Source: Pseudovibrio flavus (GTDB taxonomy: Bacteria > Pseudomonadota > Alphaproteobacteria > Rhizobiales > Stappiaceae). From it: 53,007 nt of DNA. The first letter of the stretch is position 1, and each line of letters opens with the position of its first letter. The position numbers and the translations under genes were made by a program. Positions 35,889 to 44,808 of the stretch are shown one piece after another. A model generated the notes under the pieces. That model saw nothing but the letters and a program-made list of their open reading frames with translations, was not told the origin of the DNA and did no database searches. The stretch lies in assembly GCF_009711345.1 (NCBI RefSeq), contig NZ_SMMA01000058.1, forward strand, positions 49,794 through 102,800. Reading direction: 5' to 3'.

Positions 35889-37385
35889 TTATTCCATGGT
35901 TGGAATGGTGAACTGAGCACCTTCCTTAACACCAGACGGCCAACGGGTGGTGACGGTCTTGGTGCGGGTGTAGAACTTGAAGCCATCTGGGCCGTGCTGG
36001 TTGAGGTCACCAAATGCAGAGCGCTTCCAGCCGCCGAAGGTGTGGTAAGCAAGCGGCACAGGAATTGGTACGTTCACGCCAACCATGCCGATGTTGATAC
36101 GGGAAACGAAGTCACGCGCTGTATCACCATCACGGGTGAAGATTGCGGTGCCATTGCCGTATTCATGGCTCATAGGCAGGTCGATTGCTTCTTCATAGGT
36201 CGCAGCGCGTACCACGGAAAGAACAGGACCGAAGATTTCCTGCTTGTAGATTTCCATGTCCTTGGTGACGTTGTCGAACAAGCAGCCGCCCATGAAGTAG
36301 CCGTTTTCATAGCCCTGCAGTTTGAAGTCACGGCCATCAACAACGAGGCTCGCGCCTTCTTCAACGCCGCCGTCTACGAGACCGCGAACACGCTCCATTG
36401 CCTGCTTGGTGATCAGCGGGCCGAAGTCAACATCATCACCTGCGGAATAAGGCGCGATCTTGAGCGCTTCAACGCGTGGTGCCAGCTTCTCAACCAGACG
36501 GTTTGCGGTTTCTTCGCCAACTGGAACGACAACGGATACGGCCATGCAGCGTTCGCCAGCAGCGCCGTAGCCTGCGCCGATCAGAGCGTCTACTGCCTGA
36601 TCAATGTCAGCATCCGGCATGATGATCATGTGGTTTTTCGCGCCGCCGAAGCACTGAACGCGCTTACCGTTAGCTGTGCCACGGGTGTAGACGTATTCCG
36701 CAATTGCGGTGGAGCCTACGAAGCCAACAGCCATGATGTCCGGATCATCCAGAATTGCGTCTACGGATTCCTTGTCGCCGTTTACAACGTTCAGAACGCC
36801 GTCCGGCAGGCCAGCTTCTTTCATCAGCTCTGCAAGCATCATCGGAACCGATGGGTTACGCTCGGACGGCTTGAGGATGAAGGAGTTACCAGCAGCAATC
36901 GCGGTGCAGAACTTCCACATCGGGATCATTGCAGGGAAGTTGAACGGGGTGATGCCCGCAGCAACGCCCAATGGCTGACGTATGGAGTACATGTCGATGC
37001 CAGGACCGGCGCCTTCAGTGTACTCGCCCTTCATCATGTGCGGTGCGCCGATGCAGAATTCAGCAACTTCCAGACCACGGATAACATCACCCTTCGCATC
37101 AGGAATGGTTTTGCCGTGCTCGCGGGAAAGAGCTTCTGCCAGCTTGTCCATATCACGGTGGAGAAGGGCAACGAACTTCATCATCACACGTGCGCGGCGC
37201 TGTGGGTTGGTAAGGCCCCACCCGATCTGCGCTTCGCGGGCAACTTCTACAGCTGCACGAACTTCTGCGGTGCTTGCCAGCGCAACGCGGCCCTGAACCT
37301 CACCGGTGGCAGGGTTATAGATATCGGCAAAGCGGCCAGAGGTGCCTGCTACTTCTTTACCTGCAATGTAATGACCTACTTCCAT
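35889..37385 (-). CDS. mmsA: Methylmalonate-semialdehyde dehydrogenase (CoA-acylating)
   Basis: The enzyme oxidises methylmalonate semialdehyde (and malonate semialdehyde) to propionyl-CoA or acetyl-CoA with CO2 release, in valine and inositol breakdown. It is 498 residues from the ATG at 37385, which has a GGGAGGAT box; the frame is open 23 codons further up. Catalytic C280 lies in GYGAAGERCMAVS, the NAD-binding FVGSTAIAEYV is about 222-232, and FGGAKNHM (246-253) is typical of the MmsA branch. It ends with WPSG and TIPTME. It is divergent from a LysR gene 181 bases away. A dehydrogenase of the MmsB type is elsewhere in the window (16.4 kb), not adjacent. Confidence 0.95.
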   Translation of the reverse strand: MEVGHYIAGKEVAGTSGRFADIYNPATGEVQGRVALASTAEVRAAVEVAREAQIGWGLTNPQRRARVMMKFVALLHRDMDKLAEALSREHGKTIPDAKGDVIRGLEVAEFCIGAPHMMKGEYTEGAGPGIDMYSIRQPLGVAAGITPFNFPAMIPMWKFCTAIAAGNSFILKPSERNPSVPMMLAELMKEAGLPDGVLNVVNGDKESVDAILDDPDIMAVGFVGSTAIAEYVYTRGTANGKRVQCFGGAKNHMIIMPDADIDQAVDALIGAGYGAAGERCMAVSVVVPVGEETANRLVEKLAPRVEALKIAPYSAGDDVDFGPLITKQAMERVRGLVDGGVEEGASLVVDGRDFKLQGYENGYFMGGCLFDNVTKDMEIYKQEIFGPVLSVVRAATYEEAIDLPMSHEYGNGTAIFTRDGDTARDFVSRINIGMVGVNVPIPVPLAYHTFGGWKRSAFGDLNQHGPDGFKFYTRTKTVTTRWPSGVKEGAQFTIPTME

Positions 37386-37566
37386 CACTAGGATCCTCCC
37401 TAATGTCGTTGAGAGTGCCTGCCCCCGCAGGCATAAACTTATCCGTGCCACCACAGTGCTATATTGCTAATTGCAAATCAATCTCCACATCCGAACTACC
37501 GTTGTGCATTTTTATAGATAGATAGTTGGTGTAATCTGCCGGCAAGCGATTCAAAAAGGGCAATTC

Positions 37567-38445
37567 ATGAACTGGGATGACACCCGCATTTTTCTAGCTG
37601 TTGCGCGTAGTGGGCAGTTTTTGGCTGCAGCACAGCGCCTTGGCATCAACCACGCAACTGTAGCGCGGCGCATTACAGCGCTGGAAACTTCCATTGCCTC
37701 CAAGCTGCTAGACCGTCGCACTACTGGCTGCGTGCTGACGGAAGATGGCGAGCGGTTTCTAGAATTTGCCGAGCGCATGGAAGCCGAAATGCTGAATGCC
37801 CGCACAGCTATTGGTGGGTCTAGCGTAGAGCTTTCCGGCAGTGTGCGCATTGGCGCACCAGACGGGTTCGGTGTGCATTTTCTAGCACCCAAGCTGGTTA
37901 AGCTGTCAGATCGTTTCCCCGCTCTTACGCTTCAGCTTGTTCCGCTTCACCGTAGCTTCTCCCTTTCCCGCCGTGAAGCTGACATTGCCATTACCGTGGG
38001 CAGACCAGAACAAGGGAGACTGATCTCCCGAAGCCTCGTCACCTATCGGTTGGCGCTCTATGCCTCTCGCTCTTATCTGGAACGGGCTGGCGTACCGCAG
38101 AGCTTGGAAGACCTCGCCCAGCACCGCTTGGTGGGTTATGTGGAAGACCTCGTTTACACCCCTGCCCTTAACTACAGCGAGGAAGTGATGAAGGGCTGGC
38201 ACTCGTCGCTTGAATGCTCCAGCGCCCTTGCGCAGACTGAAGCGGTGCGCGCTGGCGGCGGCATCGGCGTGCTGCACAGTTACATCGCAGCCAAAGACCC
38301 TGATCTGGTGCAGATCCTGCCCGAGACTTTTCTCACCCGTACCTATTGGCTTGTCTATCACGAGAGTGTTAAGGGCCTTCGCCGCATTCGCGAGACCTGC
38401 GACTTCATTACCGAAGAAGTGAAGCGGGCTAGCAGCGAGTTTTAA
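37567..38445 (+). CDS. LysR-family transcriptional regulator
   Basis: This is a 292-residue LysR-type regulator. The N-terminal winged HTH occupies about 1-60 (MNWDDTRIFLAVARSGQFLAA, then NHATVARRITALETSI), and the substrate-binding domain about 88-285. It is divergently transcribed from mmsA with a 181-base gap, the classical layout for a LysR protein controlling its neighbour, so it may regulate mmsA in response to a branched-chain or inositol metabolite. That link is inference from position. The small AAA ATPase gene follows 8 bases later on the same strand. Confidence 0.93.
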   Translation: MNWDDTRIFLAVARSGQFLAAAQRLGINHATVARRITALETSIASKLLDRRTTGCVLTEDGERFLEFAERMEAEMLNARTAIGGSSVELSGSVRIGAPDGFGVHFLAPKLVKLSDRFPALTLQLVPLHRSFSLSRREADIAITVGRPEQGRLISRSLVTYRLALYASRSYLERAGVPQSLEDLAQHRLVGYVEDLVYTPALNYSEEVMKGWHSSLECSSALAQTEAVRAGGGIGVLHSYIAAKDPDLVQILPETFLTRTYWLVYHESVKGLRRIRETCDFITEEVKRASSEF

Positions 38446-38453
38446 CAGAGCCG

Positions 38454-38993
38454 ATGACCAGAAGAGTTGCAATTACAGGAGCCTCTGGTGGAGGCAAATC
38501 TACCCTCCTTAGCGAGCTAGAGCGCAGGGGCTATTCCGTACAGCCTGAGGTCGGCAGGCAGATCGTTGCCGAACAGATTGCCAGTGGAAGGAACGCCCTG
38601 CCGAGTAAAGACCCCATCGCCTTTCGCGATCTCCTGTTTGCGCGGTCCATCGAGGCCTATGACCGCTGGACTGACAGCGAGAGGGGGATCACCTTCTTTG
38701 ACCGGACCTTCATTGAGGCTATCGCCTACAGCAGTCTGATTGGTGCCGAAGTACCAGAGCTGATGATGGAGCAAGCCAATCAGCGGCGTTTTGAACAGAC
38801 CGTCTTTGTCTGCCCGCCGTGGCCGGAAATTTATGCAACGGATCCAGAACGGCAGCATGGTTTTGACTTTGCGCTGAAGGACTATGAAGCGAACGTCACG
38901 GCCTACGCCGCACAAGGGTACGAACTGGTTGAGCTACCCAAAAGCCGTGTAGAGACTCGGGCTGACTTTCTGCTAGGTGCGATAAGAGGATAG
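38454..38993 (+). CDS. AAA-family P-loop ATPase
   Basis: The 179-residue ATPase of the AAA_28 type has Walker A GASGGGKST at residues 9-17 and an acidic segment FFDRTFIEAIAY in the Walker B position (about 82-93). QPEVGRQIVAEQI is a family block. Proteins of this size are often annotated as ATP/GTP-binding with unknown function. It begins 8 bases after the LysR gene and is probably co-transcribed with it. No catalytic partner was recognised. Confidence 0.85.
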   Translation: MTRRVAITGASGGGKSTLLSELERRGYSVQPEVGRQIVAEQIASGRNALPSKDPIAFRDLLFARSIEAYDRWTDSERGITFFDRTFIEAIAYSSLIGAEVPELMMEQANQRRFEQTVFVCPPWPEIYATDPERQHGFDFALKDYEANVTAYAAQGYELVELPKSRVETRADFLLGAIRG

Positions 38994-39189
38994 CCTCGAT
39001 AGCTATCGGCAACTCGCATAGGCGTCGCTACTATTTCGATTCACATTAAGCCTTCAAGCGACTGTAATAGCTTTTCTTTTTTGTTGCTAATTGCTCAGTG
39101 CATTCTTTTCATCAGTAGCGACAGGTTTAAAGAAACTGATTCAAGTGAAGCGCCTAAGCCTTTGATGCAGTGTCTCTTTCCACTCTTCC

Positions 39190-40050
39190 TTACCGGTAGC
39201 GCTTTAGCCTTCGAGAACCGTCGAAAAATACGGGTGTTTTGAGTTCCAACACCAGATTGAGACCATAGTTCTTCCGCCCCCCAACCTCAGATTGCCCTGT
39301 CCCTGTTCGATTAGGCAGCACTGCAAGGTGCAGGTGGCTATGCTCTTCCTCCCATCTTTGAGAGCCGAGCAGTGCTTGTTGCCATTGAAGTGATACGGGC
39401 TGCATGAGCTGCGGCAAGCTACGCGAGATAATCGACACAAGGTTCTGCTTGGCGAGGCGTAGGGAAGCGGCATCACTCCCCTCTATCTGAAAGCGGATAA
39501 TATCCACCTGCAGCGCCGTTCGCCCCCTCAATGCGACGAACAGCGTCACCTGCTCAGGCCCATTTTCGGTGGTCTCGTCTCCCCCATCGCTCAACGCGCC
39601 TGCATCCTGCCGAGCGAAAACCACCAGCGGCGAAACACAGGTGAAGTGCCCTTCAAGCAGCGGTGCTTGTTGCCATGGCGAAAGACTGATGCCTGCTTCC
39701 TCGAAAGCGCTGCACAACGCAGAAGGATCACGACTGGGCCATAGCATACCAACGCTATCAAGAGAGCGCCGGTAGAGCGGATCATCCCTCTTGGGCTCCA
39801 CCTTGTTTTTATCGGCGACCTTGGCTTTCGAGTAATATTCAGATAGCGAGATTGCCTCTGGCCTGCTCACAACTGGCTCTTCTGCAAAATACGCCGTAAC
39901 AGCCCAGATTGCCGAGACTGGAGCCGCCACAAGAATGAGCGCATACCAGCAGATGATAATGAGGCGACGGACTATAAACCCGCGGTAAGGTTGCTCCGCA
40001 CGGCTAGACCGAGGCGCCTTTGCATCCTGCCCGTTTTTAGCCCGTGCCAC
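39190..40050 (-). CDS. Hypothetical one-TM protein
   Basis: I do not recognise this 286-residue protein. Residues 1-29 are basic and cytoplasmic-looking (MARAKNGQDAKAPRSSRAEQ), one hydrophobic helix spans about 30-54, and the remainder is a soluble, probably periplasmic domain. The soluble part has two cysteines near C112 and C138 that could form a disulfide. There is no recognisable catalytic motif. It is alone on its strand and does not belong to the manC-manB operon upstream, though it lies 270 bases downstream of it on the same strand. Coding status is supported by its length and codon-like composition. Confidence 0.7.
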   Translation of the reverse strand: MARAKNGQDAKAPRSSRAEQPYRGFIVRRLIIICWYALILVAAPVSAIWAVTAYFAEEPVVSRPEAISLSEYYSKAKVADKNKVEPKRDDPLYRRSLDSVGMLWPSRDPSALCSAFEEAGISLSPWQQAPLLEGHFTCVSPLVVFARQDAGALSDGGDETTENGPEQVTLFVALRGRTALQVDIIRFQIEGSDAASLRLAKQNLVSIISRSLPQLMQPVSLQWQQALLGSQRWEEEHSHLHLAVLPNRTGTGQSEVGGRKNYGLNLVLELKTPVFFDGSRRLKRYR

Positions 40051-40320
40051 GACTTGCGCCCCTTCGCATCACAGGGTGCATGACCACCCCGTTCTCAACT
40101 GCATACCGTTGACGATAGGGGCAGTTTATCGTGAAAGCGCTTAGCGACGCGCCCTCACCTTTTTATTTGCGAAAAGGGCTGGATCCTGTGCGGGGCAATC
40201 AGGCATTCCTTTCCCATGAAAGGAACCGCCAAAACGATAGAAGCGCACGGAGTTTCCCCCATGCGCTTCCAAATTTTTCCAGCCTAAGCAAGCACTATAG
40301 ACGCCATGCGGCGACAACCT

Positions 40321-41820
40321 TTAGAGGGTCTGGTTGTACTCGCCAACTTCCTCGTTCTCGCGCAGAATAGCGTCTACCGCGTGGAACATTCCTTTCAGGC
40401 GTTCTTCTGAAACAGGGCTTTCGACCACCACAACCAGTTCCGGCTTGTTGGAGGATGCACGAACGAGGCCCCATGTACCGTCGCTGGTTACAACGCGCAC
40501 ACCGTTAACGGTGATGAGGTCAACAATGTCATAACCGCCAACCTGCTCGCCATTTTCCTTCATGGCTTGGAAGCGGGCAACAACGCGGTCCACCACATCG
40601 TACTTCTCCTCGTCAGCGCACTTCGGTGCCATGGTCGGGGAACCCCAAGTCTTAGGCAGAGCGCGGCGCAGGTCAGCCATGGTTTTATCCGGATTACGGT
40701 CAAGCATATCCAGAACTGCAATGGCAGAGACAAGACCATCGTCATAGCCACGGCCAATCGGCTTATTGAAGAAGTAGTGGCCGGACTTTTCAAAGCCGAC
40801 CAGCGCACCCAGCTCAGTCACGCGGCGTTTGATGTAGGAGTGACCGGTTTTGAAGTAATCGGTCTTGGCGCCCTGCGCTTGCAGCACTGGGTCGGTGAGG
40901 TAGAGGCCGGTCGATTTCACGTCCACGACGAACTGGGCATCCTCGTAGATTTTGGAGATGTCGCGAGCGAGCATAACGCCCACTTTATCTGCGAAAATTT
41001 CCTCACCCTCGTTATCCACGATACCGCAGCGGTCACCATCACCATCAAAGCCGAGGCCAACGTCTGCCCCTGTTTCCAGAACCTTGTCACGAAGAGCATG
41101 AAGCATCTTCATATCTTCAGGGTTCGGGTTGTATTTCGGGAAAGTATGGTCCAGATCGCAGTCGAGCGGGATCACTTCAATGCCGAGCTTCTCCAAAATC
41201 TGCGGCGCAAATGCACCGGCCGTGCCGTTACCACAGGCAACTACTGCGCGGATTTTGCGCTCAATCGGGCTACGGTCAGTCAGGTCTTTGATGTAACGCT
41301 CGGCAAAACCGTCAACGAAGGTGTAGCTGCCACCGCCGCGCAGTTCAAACTCTGCGGCGAGCACCAGTTCCTTCAAGCGGCCCATTTCATCCGGACCGAA
41401 TGTCAAAGGTGGGTTCACACCCATTTTCACACCGGTCCAGCCGTTGTCGTTATGAGATGCTGTGACCATTGCAACGCATGGCACGCCAAGCTCGAACTGG
41501 GCGAAATAGGCCATTGGTGACATAGCAAGGCCAATGTCATGCACCTTGATACCGCTGGCCAAGAGGCCATTGATCAGCGCCATCTTGATAGATGCGGAAT
41601 ATCCGCGGAAGTCATGGGCCGTAACCAGCTCAGGGCGTACACCCATTTCATGAATCAAGGTACCAAGCCCCATGCCCAGCGCCTGAATGCCCATGAGGTT
41701 GATCTCTTTTTCAAAGAGCCAGCGAGCGTCATACTCGCGAAAACCCGTTGGTTTCACCAGAGGTGTGGTTTCGTACTCGTAGGTGTTCGGTGTCAGCTGA
41801 GAGACTGGTTTTGGGAACAT
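40321..41820 (-). CDS. manB: Phosphomannomutase/phosphoglucomutase
   Basis: The enzyme interconverts mannose-6-phosphate and mannose-1-phosphate (and often the glucose forms). It is 499 residues. Phospho-serine S122 lies in VTASHNDNGW, the metal-binding loop GFDGDGDRCG is about 257-266, and a sugar-binding segment reads FEKSGHYFF instead of the usual GEMSGH. It has the four-domain length of the family. It lies 82 bases downstream of manC on the same strand; together they would produce GDP-mannose for exopolysaccharide or glycans. Confidence 0.9.
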   Translation of the reverse strand: MFPKPVSQLTPNTYEYETTPLVKPTGFREYDARWLFEKEINLMGIQALGMGLGTLIHEMGVRPELVTAHDFRGYSASIKMALINGLLASGIKVHDIGLAMSPMAYFAQFELGVPCVAMVTASHNDNGWTGVKMGVNPPLTFGPDEMGRLKELVLAAEFELRGGGSYTFVDGFAERYIKDLTDRSPIERKIRAVVACGNGTAGAFAPQILEKLGIEVIPLDCDLDHTFPKYNPNPEDMKMLHALRDKVLETGADVGLGFDGDGDRCGIVDNEGEEIFADKVGVMLARDISKIYEDAQFVVDVKSTGLYLTDPVLQAQGAKTDYFKTGHSYIKRRVTELGALVGFEKSGHYFFNKPIGRGYDDGLVSAIAVLDMLDRNPDKTMADLRRALPKTWGSPTMAPKCADEEKYDVVDRVVARFQAMKENGEQVGGYDIVDLITVNGVRVVTSDGTWGLVRASSNKPELVVVVESPVSEERLKGMFHAVDAILRENEEVGEYNQTL

Positions 41821-41902
41821 TTTACGGCCCTTATACGTTTCAATTCTTCAAAGAATGCGAGTTGGCCCCTGTCCTGTGGCATTTTCAGGAGCCTAATTTG
41901 AT

Positions 41903-43309
41903 TTAGTTGTTCATGCCTTCGCGCTCGATGTCATCATCTGCGATGTAAGCGCCAGATTGCACTTCAATCATTCGAACTTCGATCTTACCCGGATTGAACA
42001 GCTGATGGGTAGCGCCCAGCGGCACAAAGACAGACTGGTTTTCCGTAACCAGCTTGGAAACACCATCAATGATAACCTTAAGCGTACCTGAAACCACAAT
42101 CCAATGTTCAGCGCGGTGGATATGCCGCTGAATACTCATCCCCCTATCCGGTTTGATAGCAATGGACTGCACCTGAAAGCGATCCCCCTTGGCAATCTGT
42201 TCAGTCCAGCCCCATGGACGGTAGACACGGCGGTGTTTGACGGTTTCAGAGCGTTTTTGCGCGTCTAGCGTTTCCACCACCTTCTTCACGTCCTGCGCAT
42301 GGCTTTTGCTGGCAACGAGAAGTGCGTCCTTAGTGTTGACCACCATAACGTCATCAAGGCCTAGCACTGCGACATACGCATCATCGGAGTAAACAAGACA
42401 GTTGCGGCTATCAATGAAACCAGTCTCAGCCAGCGCTGTGTTACCGGACGCGTCTTTTTCCATGTTCTCCCAAATGGCAGTCCATGAACCAAGGTCACTC
42501 CATTTAGGTTCCATAGGAACACAGGCGACCTGCTTTTCCTTTTCCATGATTGCGTAATCGATGGAATCACTTGGAACCTGCTTGAAGAGTTCTTCATCCA
42601 GACGCAGAAAGTCGAGATCTTGTTTAGCGGCCTTGTAAGCAGCTTCGACACCCGACCAGATTTCAGGGGCATGCTGTTTGAATGCCTCTTTCATGGTCTG
42701 GGCACTAAAGAGGAAGATACCGGCATTCCATAGATAACCACCAACCTCTAAAAAGCGCTCTGCCTTTTCTAGGGACGGTTTTTCAACGAAAGCTTCAACA
42801 GGCACAGCACCTTTGCCGCTGGCGTCTTTAATCTTGATATAGCCGTAACCAGTGTGAGGCTCGCTTGGACGAATACCGAAAGTAACGATCTGGCCAGACT
42901 TCGCCGCGCTCACGCCTTCCGCGATTGCGGCGTTAAAAGCGGCTTCATCGCCGATGAGATGATCGGACGGTAGCAGCAAAATGAGAGCGTCTTCGTTTTT
43001 TTCCAAAGCAAATATGGAGGCAAGCGCAGCCGGTGCTGCGGTGTTACGGCCTACAGGCTCCAGCACGACGGCTAGTGGCTCAACTTCCATTTGTGCAAGC
43101 TGTTCGCCCACCAGAAAACGATGGTCCTGATTGGAGATAATCAAGGGGCTGGTAAACTGCGAACCGCTGGTACGGGAAACGGTTTTTTGAAAAAGGCTTT
43201 CGCCTTGAAAAATAGGAAGAAACTGCTTCGGGCGCTCGCGACGAGAAAGAGGCCAGAGACGGGAACCAAACCCGCCGGAAAGAATTGTTGGAATAATCTC
43301 AGCCATCAT
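41903..43309 (-). CDS. manC: Mannose-1-phosphate guanylyltransferase / mannose-6-phosphate isomerase
   Basis: This bifunctional enzyme uses GTP to make GDP-mannose, and its cupin domain can isomerise mannose-6-phosphate and fructose-6-phosphate. It is 468 residues. The nucleotidyltransferase motif is ILSGGFGSRLWPLSRRERPKQFLP (about 9-32), and VEKPSLEKAERFL (about 166-178) is the substrate loop. The cupin domain near the end contains RPWGWTEQIAKGDRFQVQ and HRAEHWIVVSGT. The upstream gene M20 is divergent, so manC-manB form their own two-gene unit. Confidence 0.94.
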   Translation of the reverse strand: MMAEIIPTILSGGFGSRLWPLSRRERPKQFLPIFQGESLFQKTVSRTSGSQFTSPLIISNQDHRFLVGEQLAQMEVEPLAVVLEPVGRNTAAPAALASIFALEKNEDALILLLPSDHLIGDEAAFNAAIAEGVSAAKSGQIVTFGIRPSEPHTGYGYIKIKDASGKGAVPVEAFVEKPSLEKAERFLEVGGYLWNAGIFLFSAQTMKEAFKQHAPEIWSGVEAAYKAAKQDLDFLRLDEELFKQVPSDSIDYAIMEKEKQVACVPMEPKWSDLGSWTAIWENMEKDASGNTALAETGFIDSRNCLVYSDDAYVAVLGLDDVMVVNTKDALLVASKSHAQDVKKVVETLDAQKRSETVKHRRVYRPWGWTEQIAKGDRFQVQSIAIKPDRGMSIQRHIHRAEHWIVVSGTLKVIIDGVSKLVTENQSVFVPLGATHQLFNPGKIEVRMIEVQSGAYIADDDIEREGMNN

Positions 43310-43488
43310 TGCCTATTTAAATCTGCTTTGCGCTCATATTGCGCCACTACTTTTGGTCGCCCACCTTACACACGCACCTATTGAATGCTACCGACCTTAC
43401 TGCCGCAATAACAGGATTTTCTCTTTATCCCTTCCCCTAGAGTAAAAACCACTGCATGATACCCTTGGGGAAATTAGGGGGTATGCGT

Positions 43489-44763
43489 ATGCTTGAGGAA
43501 GTGTTTGCCAGAGTAGAGGCAAAAAGAGATGACATTGTTCGTCTCACTCAAGAACTTATTCAAATTCCCACAATTAATCCGCCCGGTGAAGCCTATACCC
43601 CATGTGCTGAATACATTGGGCGGCGCATGGCACGGCGTGGCTTTCAGGTAGAATATGTTCGCGGTGAAGGAAGCCCCGGCGATAGTGCCCGCTACCCGCG
43701 TACGAATGTTGTTACCCGCTTTGAAGGGCGTAATCCCGGCCCGTGTGTTCATTTCAACTCCCATATGGATGTCGTAGAGGTCGGCAAGGGCTGGACAGTC
43801 GATCCGTTCGCAGGCGTTGTAAAAGACGGCAAAGTCTATGGGCGCGGCGCTTGTGATATGAAGGGCGGGCTTGCCGCCTCTATCATTGCCGTTGAAACGA
43901 TCATTGAATGCGTTGGCAATCTAAACGGTGCGCTAGAGATTTCCGGCACGGTGGACGAAGAATCTGGCGGCCTTGGCGGCGTCGCCTACCTTGCTCAAAA
44001 GGGCTATTTCTCTCCACCTCGTGTCGATCACGTCATTATTCCCGAACCTCTTCAGAAAGATCGCATCTGCCTTGGGCACCGCGGTGTCTGGTGGGGTGAG
44101 GTCGAGACACATGGCGAGATCGCCCACGGCTCCATGCCGTTTCTTGGAGATTGTGCCGTTCGCCATATGGGCGCATTTATGGAAAAGCTGGAAAAGCGGC
44201 TTTATCCGCTCTTGGAGCAAAAGCAGACAGAAATGCCTGTTACACCAAAGGAAGCACGGCGTTCTACGCTCAACATCAATAGCATTCACGGCGGACAGGA
44301 ACCAAGCGGTGAAGGCCTTCCTTCCCCTTGCGTACCTGACAGTTGCCGACTTGTGCTGGACCGCCGCTTCCTAATAGAAGAAAGCCTTGACGAGGTAAGA
44401 GGTGAAGTTGTTTCTCTGCTTGAGGATTTATGCCGAGAGCGTGAGAACTTTCGCTATTCGTTAAAGGACCTTCTTGAAGTCCTTCCAACAATGACGGAAA
44501 AGGACGCACCGGTCGTAAGGGCCGTGGCAGAAGGCATTGAGACCGTATTGGCAAAGCCTGCTGAATATATCATTTCTCCCGGCTCATATGATCAAAAGCA
44601 TATTGCAAGACTAGGTCACTTGTACGATTGCATTGCATACGGACCGGGGATACTGGAGATGGCACACAGACCTGACGAGTTTGTGGGCATAGACGATATG
44701 ATAGACAGCGCCAAAGTGATGGCGCAGGCGGCACTGGTTTTAACCGGTACCATCGCACGATAG
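43489..44763 (+). CDS. M20-family metal-dependent deacylase/carboxypeptidase
   Basis: This is an ArgE/DapE/ACY1-type hydrolase of N-acyl amino acids or peptides. It has 424 residues from the ATG at 43489, chosen because TTAGGGGGT lies about 7 bases before it; the frame is open to 43456. The metal ligands and base are visible: H92 and D94 in FNSHMDVV, D123 in GRGACDMKGG, and E157-E158 in TVDEESGG. The exact substrate is unknown; ArgE-like, succinyl-diaminopimelate-like or carbamoyl-amide enzymes are possible. It begins the co-directional cluster that carries a peptide-type ABC importer, aldolase, ROK protein and a second M20 enzyme. Confidence 0.88.
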   Translation: MLEEVFARVEAKRDDIVRLTQELIQIPTINPPGEAYTPCAEYIGRRMARRGFQVEYVRGEGSPGDSARYPRTNVVTRFEGRNPGPCVHFNSHMDVVEVGKGWTVDPFAGVVKDGKVYGRGACDMKGGLAASIIAVETIIECVGNLNGALEISGTVDEESGGLGGVAYLAQKGYFSPPRVDHVIIPEPLQKDRICLGHRGVWWGEVETHGEIAHGSMPFLGDCAVRHMGAFMEKLEKRLYPLLEQKQTEMPVTPKEARRSTLNINSIHGGQEPSGEGLPSPCVPDSCRLVLDRRFLIEESLDEVRGEVVSLLEDLCRERENFRYSLKDLLEVLPTMTEKDAPVVRAVAEGIETVLAKPAEYIISPGSYDQKHIARLGHLYDCIAYGPGILEMAHRPDEFVGIDDMIDSAKVMAQAALVLTGTIAR

Positions 44764-44808
44764 ATAAACGCACCAAGAGATCCATCGAAATAGTGGGGAG
44801 ATAATTGG

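Noticed and set aside
16393-37385. A valine-degradation unit made of the hydroxyisobutyrate-dehydrogenase-like gene and mmsA
   Set aside because: The two genes are 19 kb apart on opposite strands with separate terminators, so co-regulation is not supported.
35994-37391. A 465-codon plus-strand frame opposite mmsA
   Set aside because: Shadow of mmsA; no domain motifs, unusual residue make-up rich in His, Cys and Asn, and the mmsA frame has complete catalytic motifs.
40567-41520. A 317-codon frame opposite manB
   Set aside because: Antisense shadow of a gene with an intact active site; no recognisable protein family.
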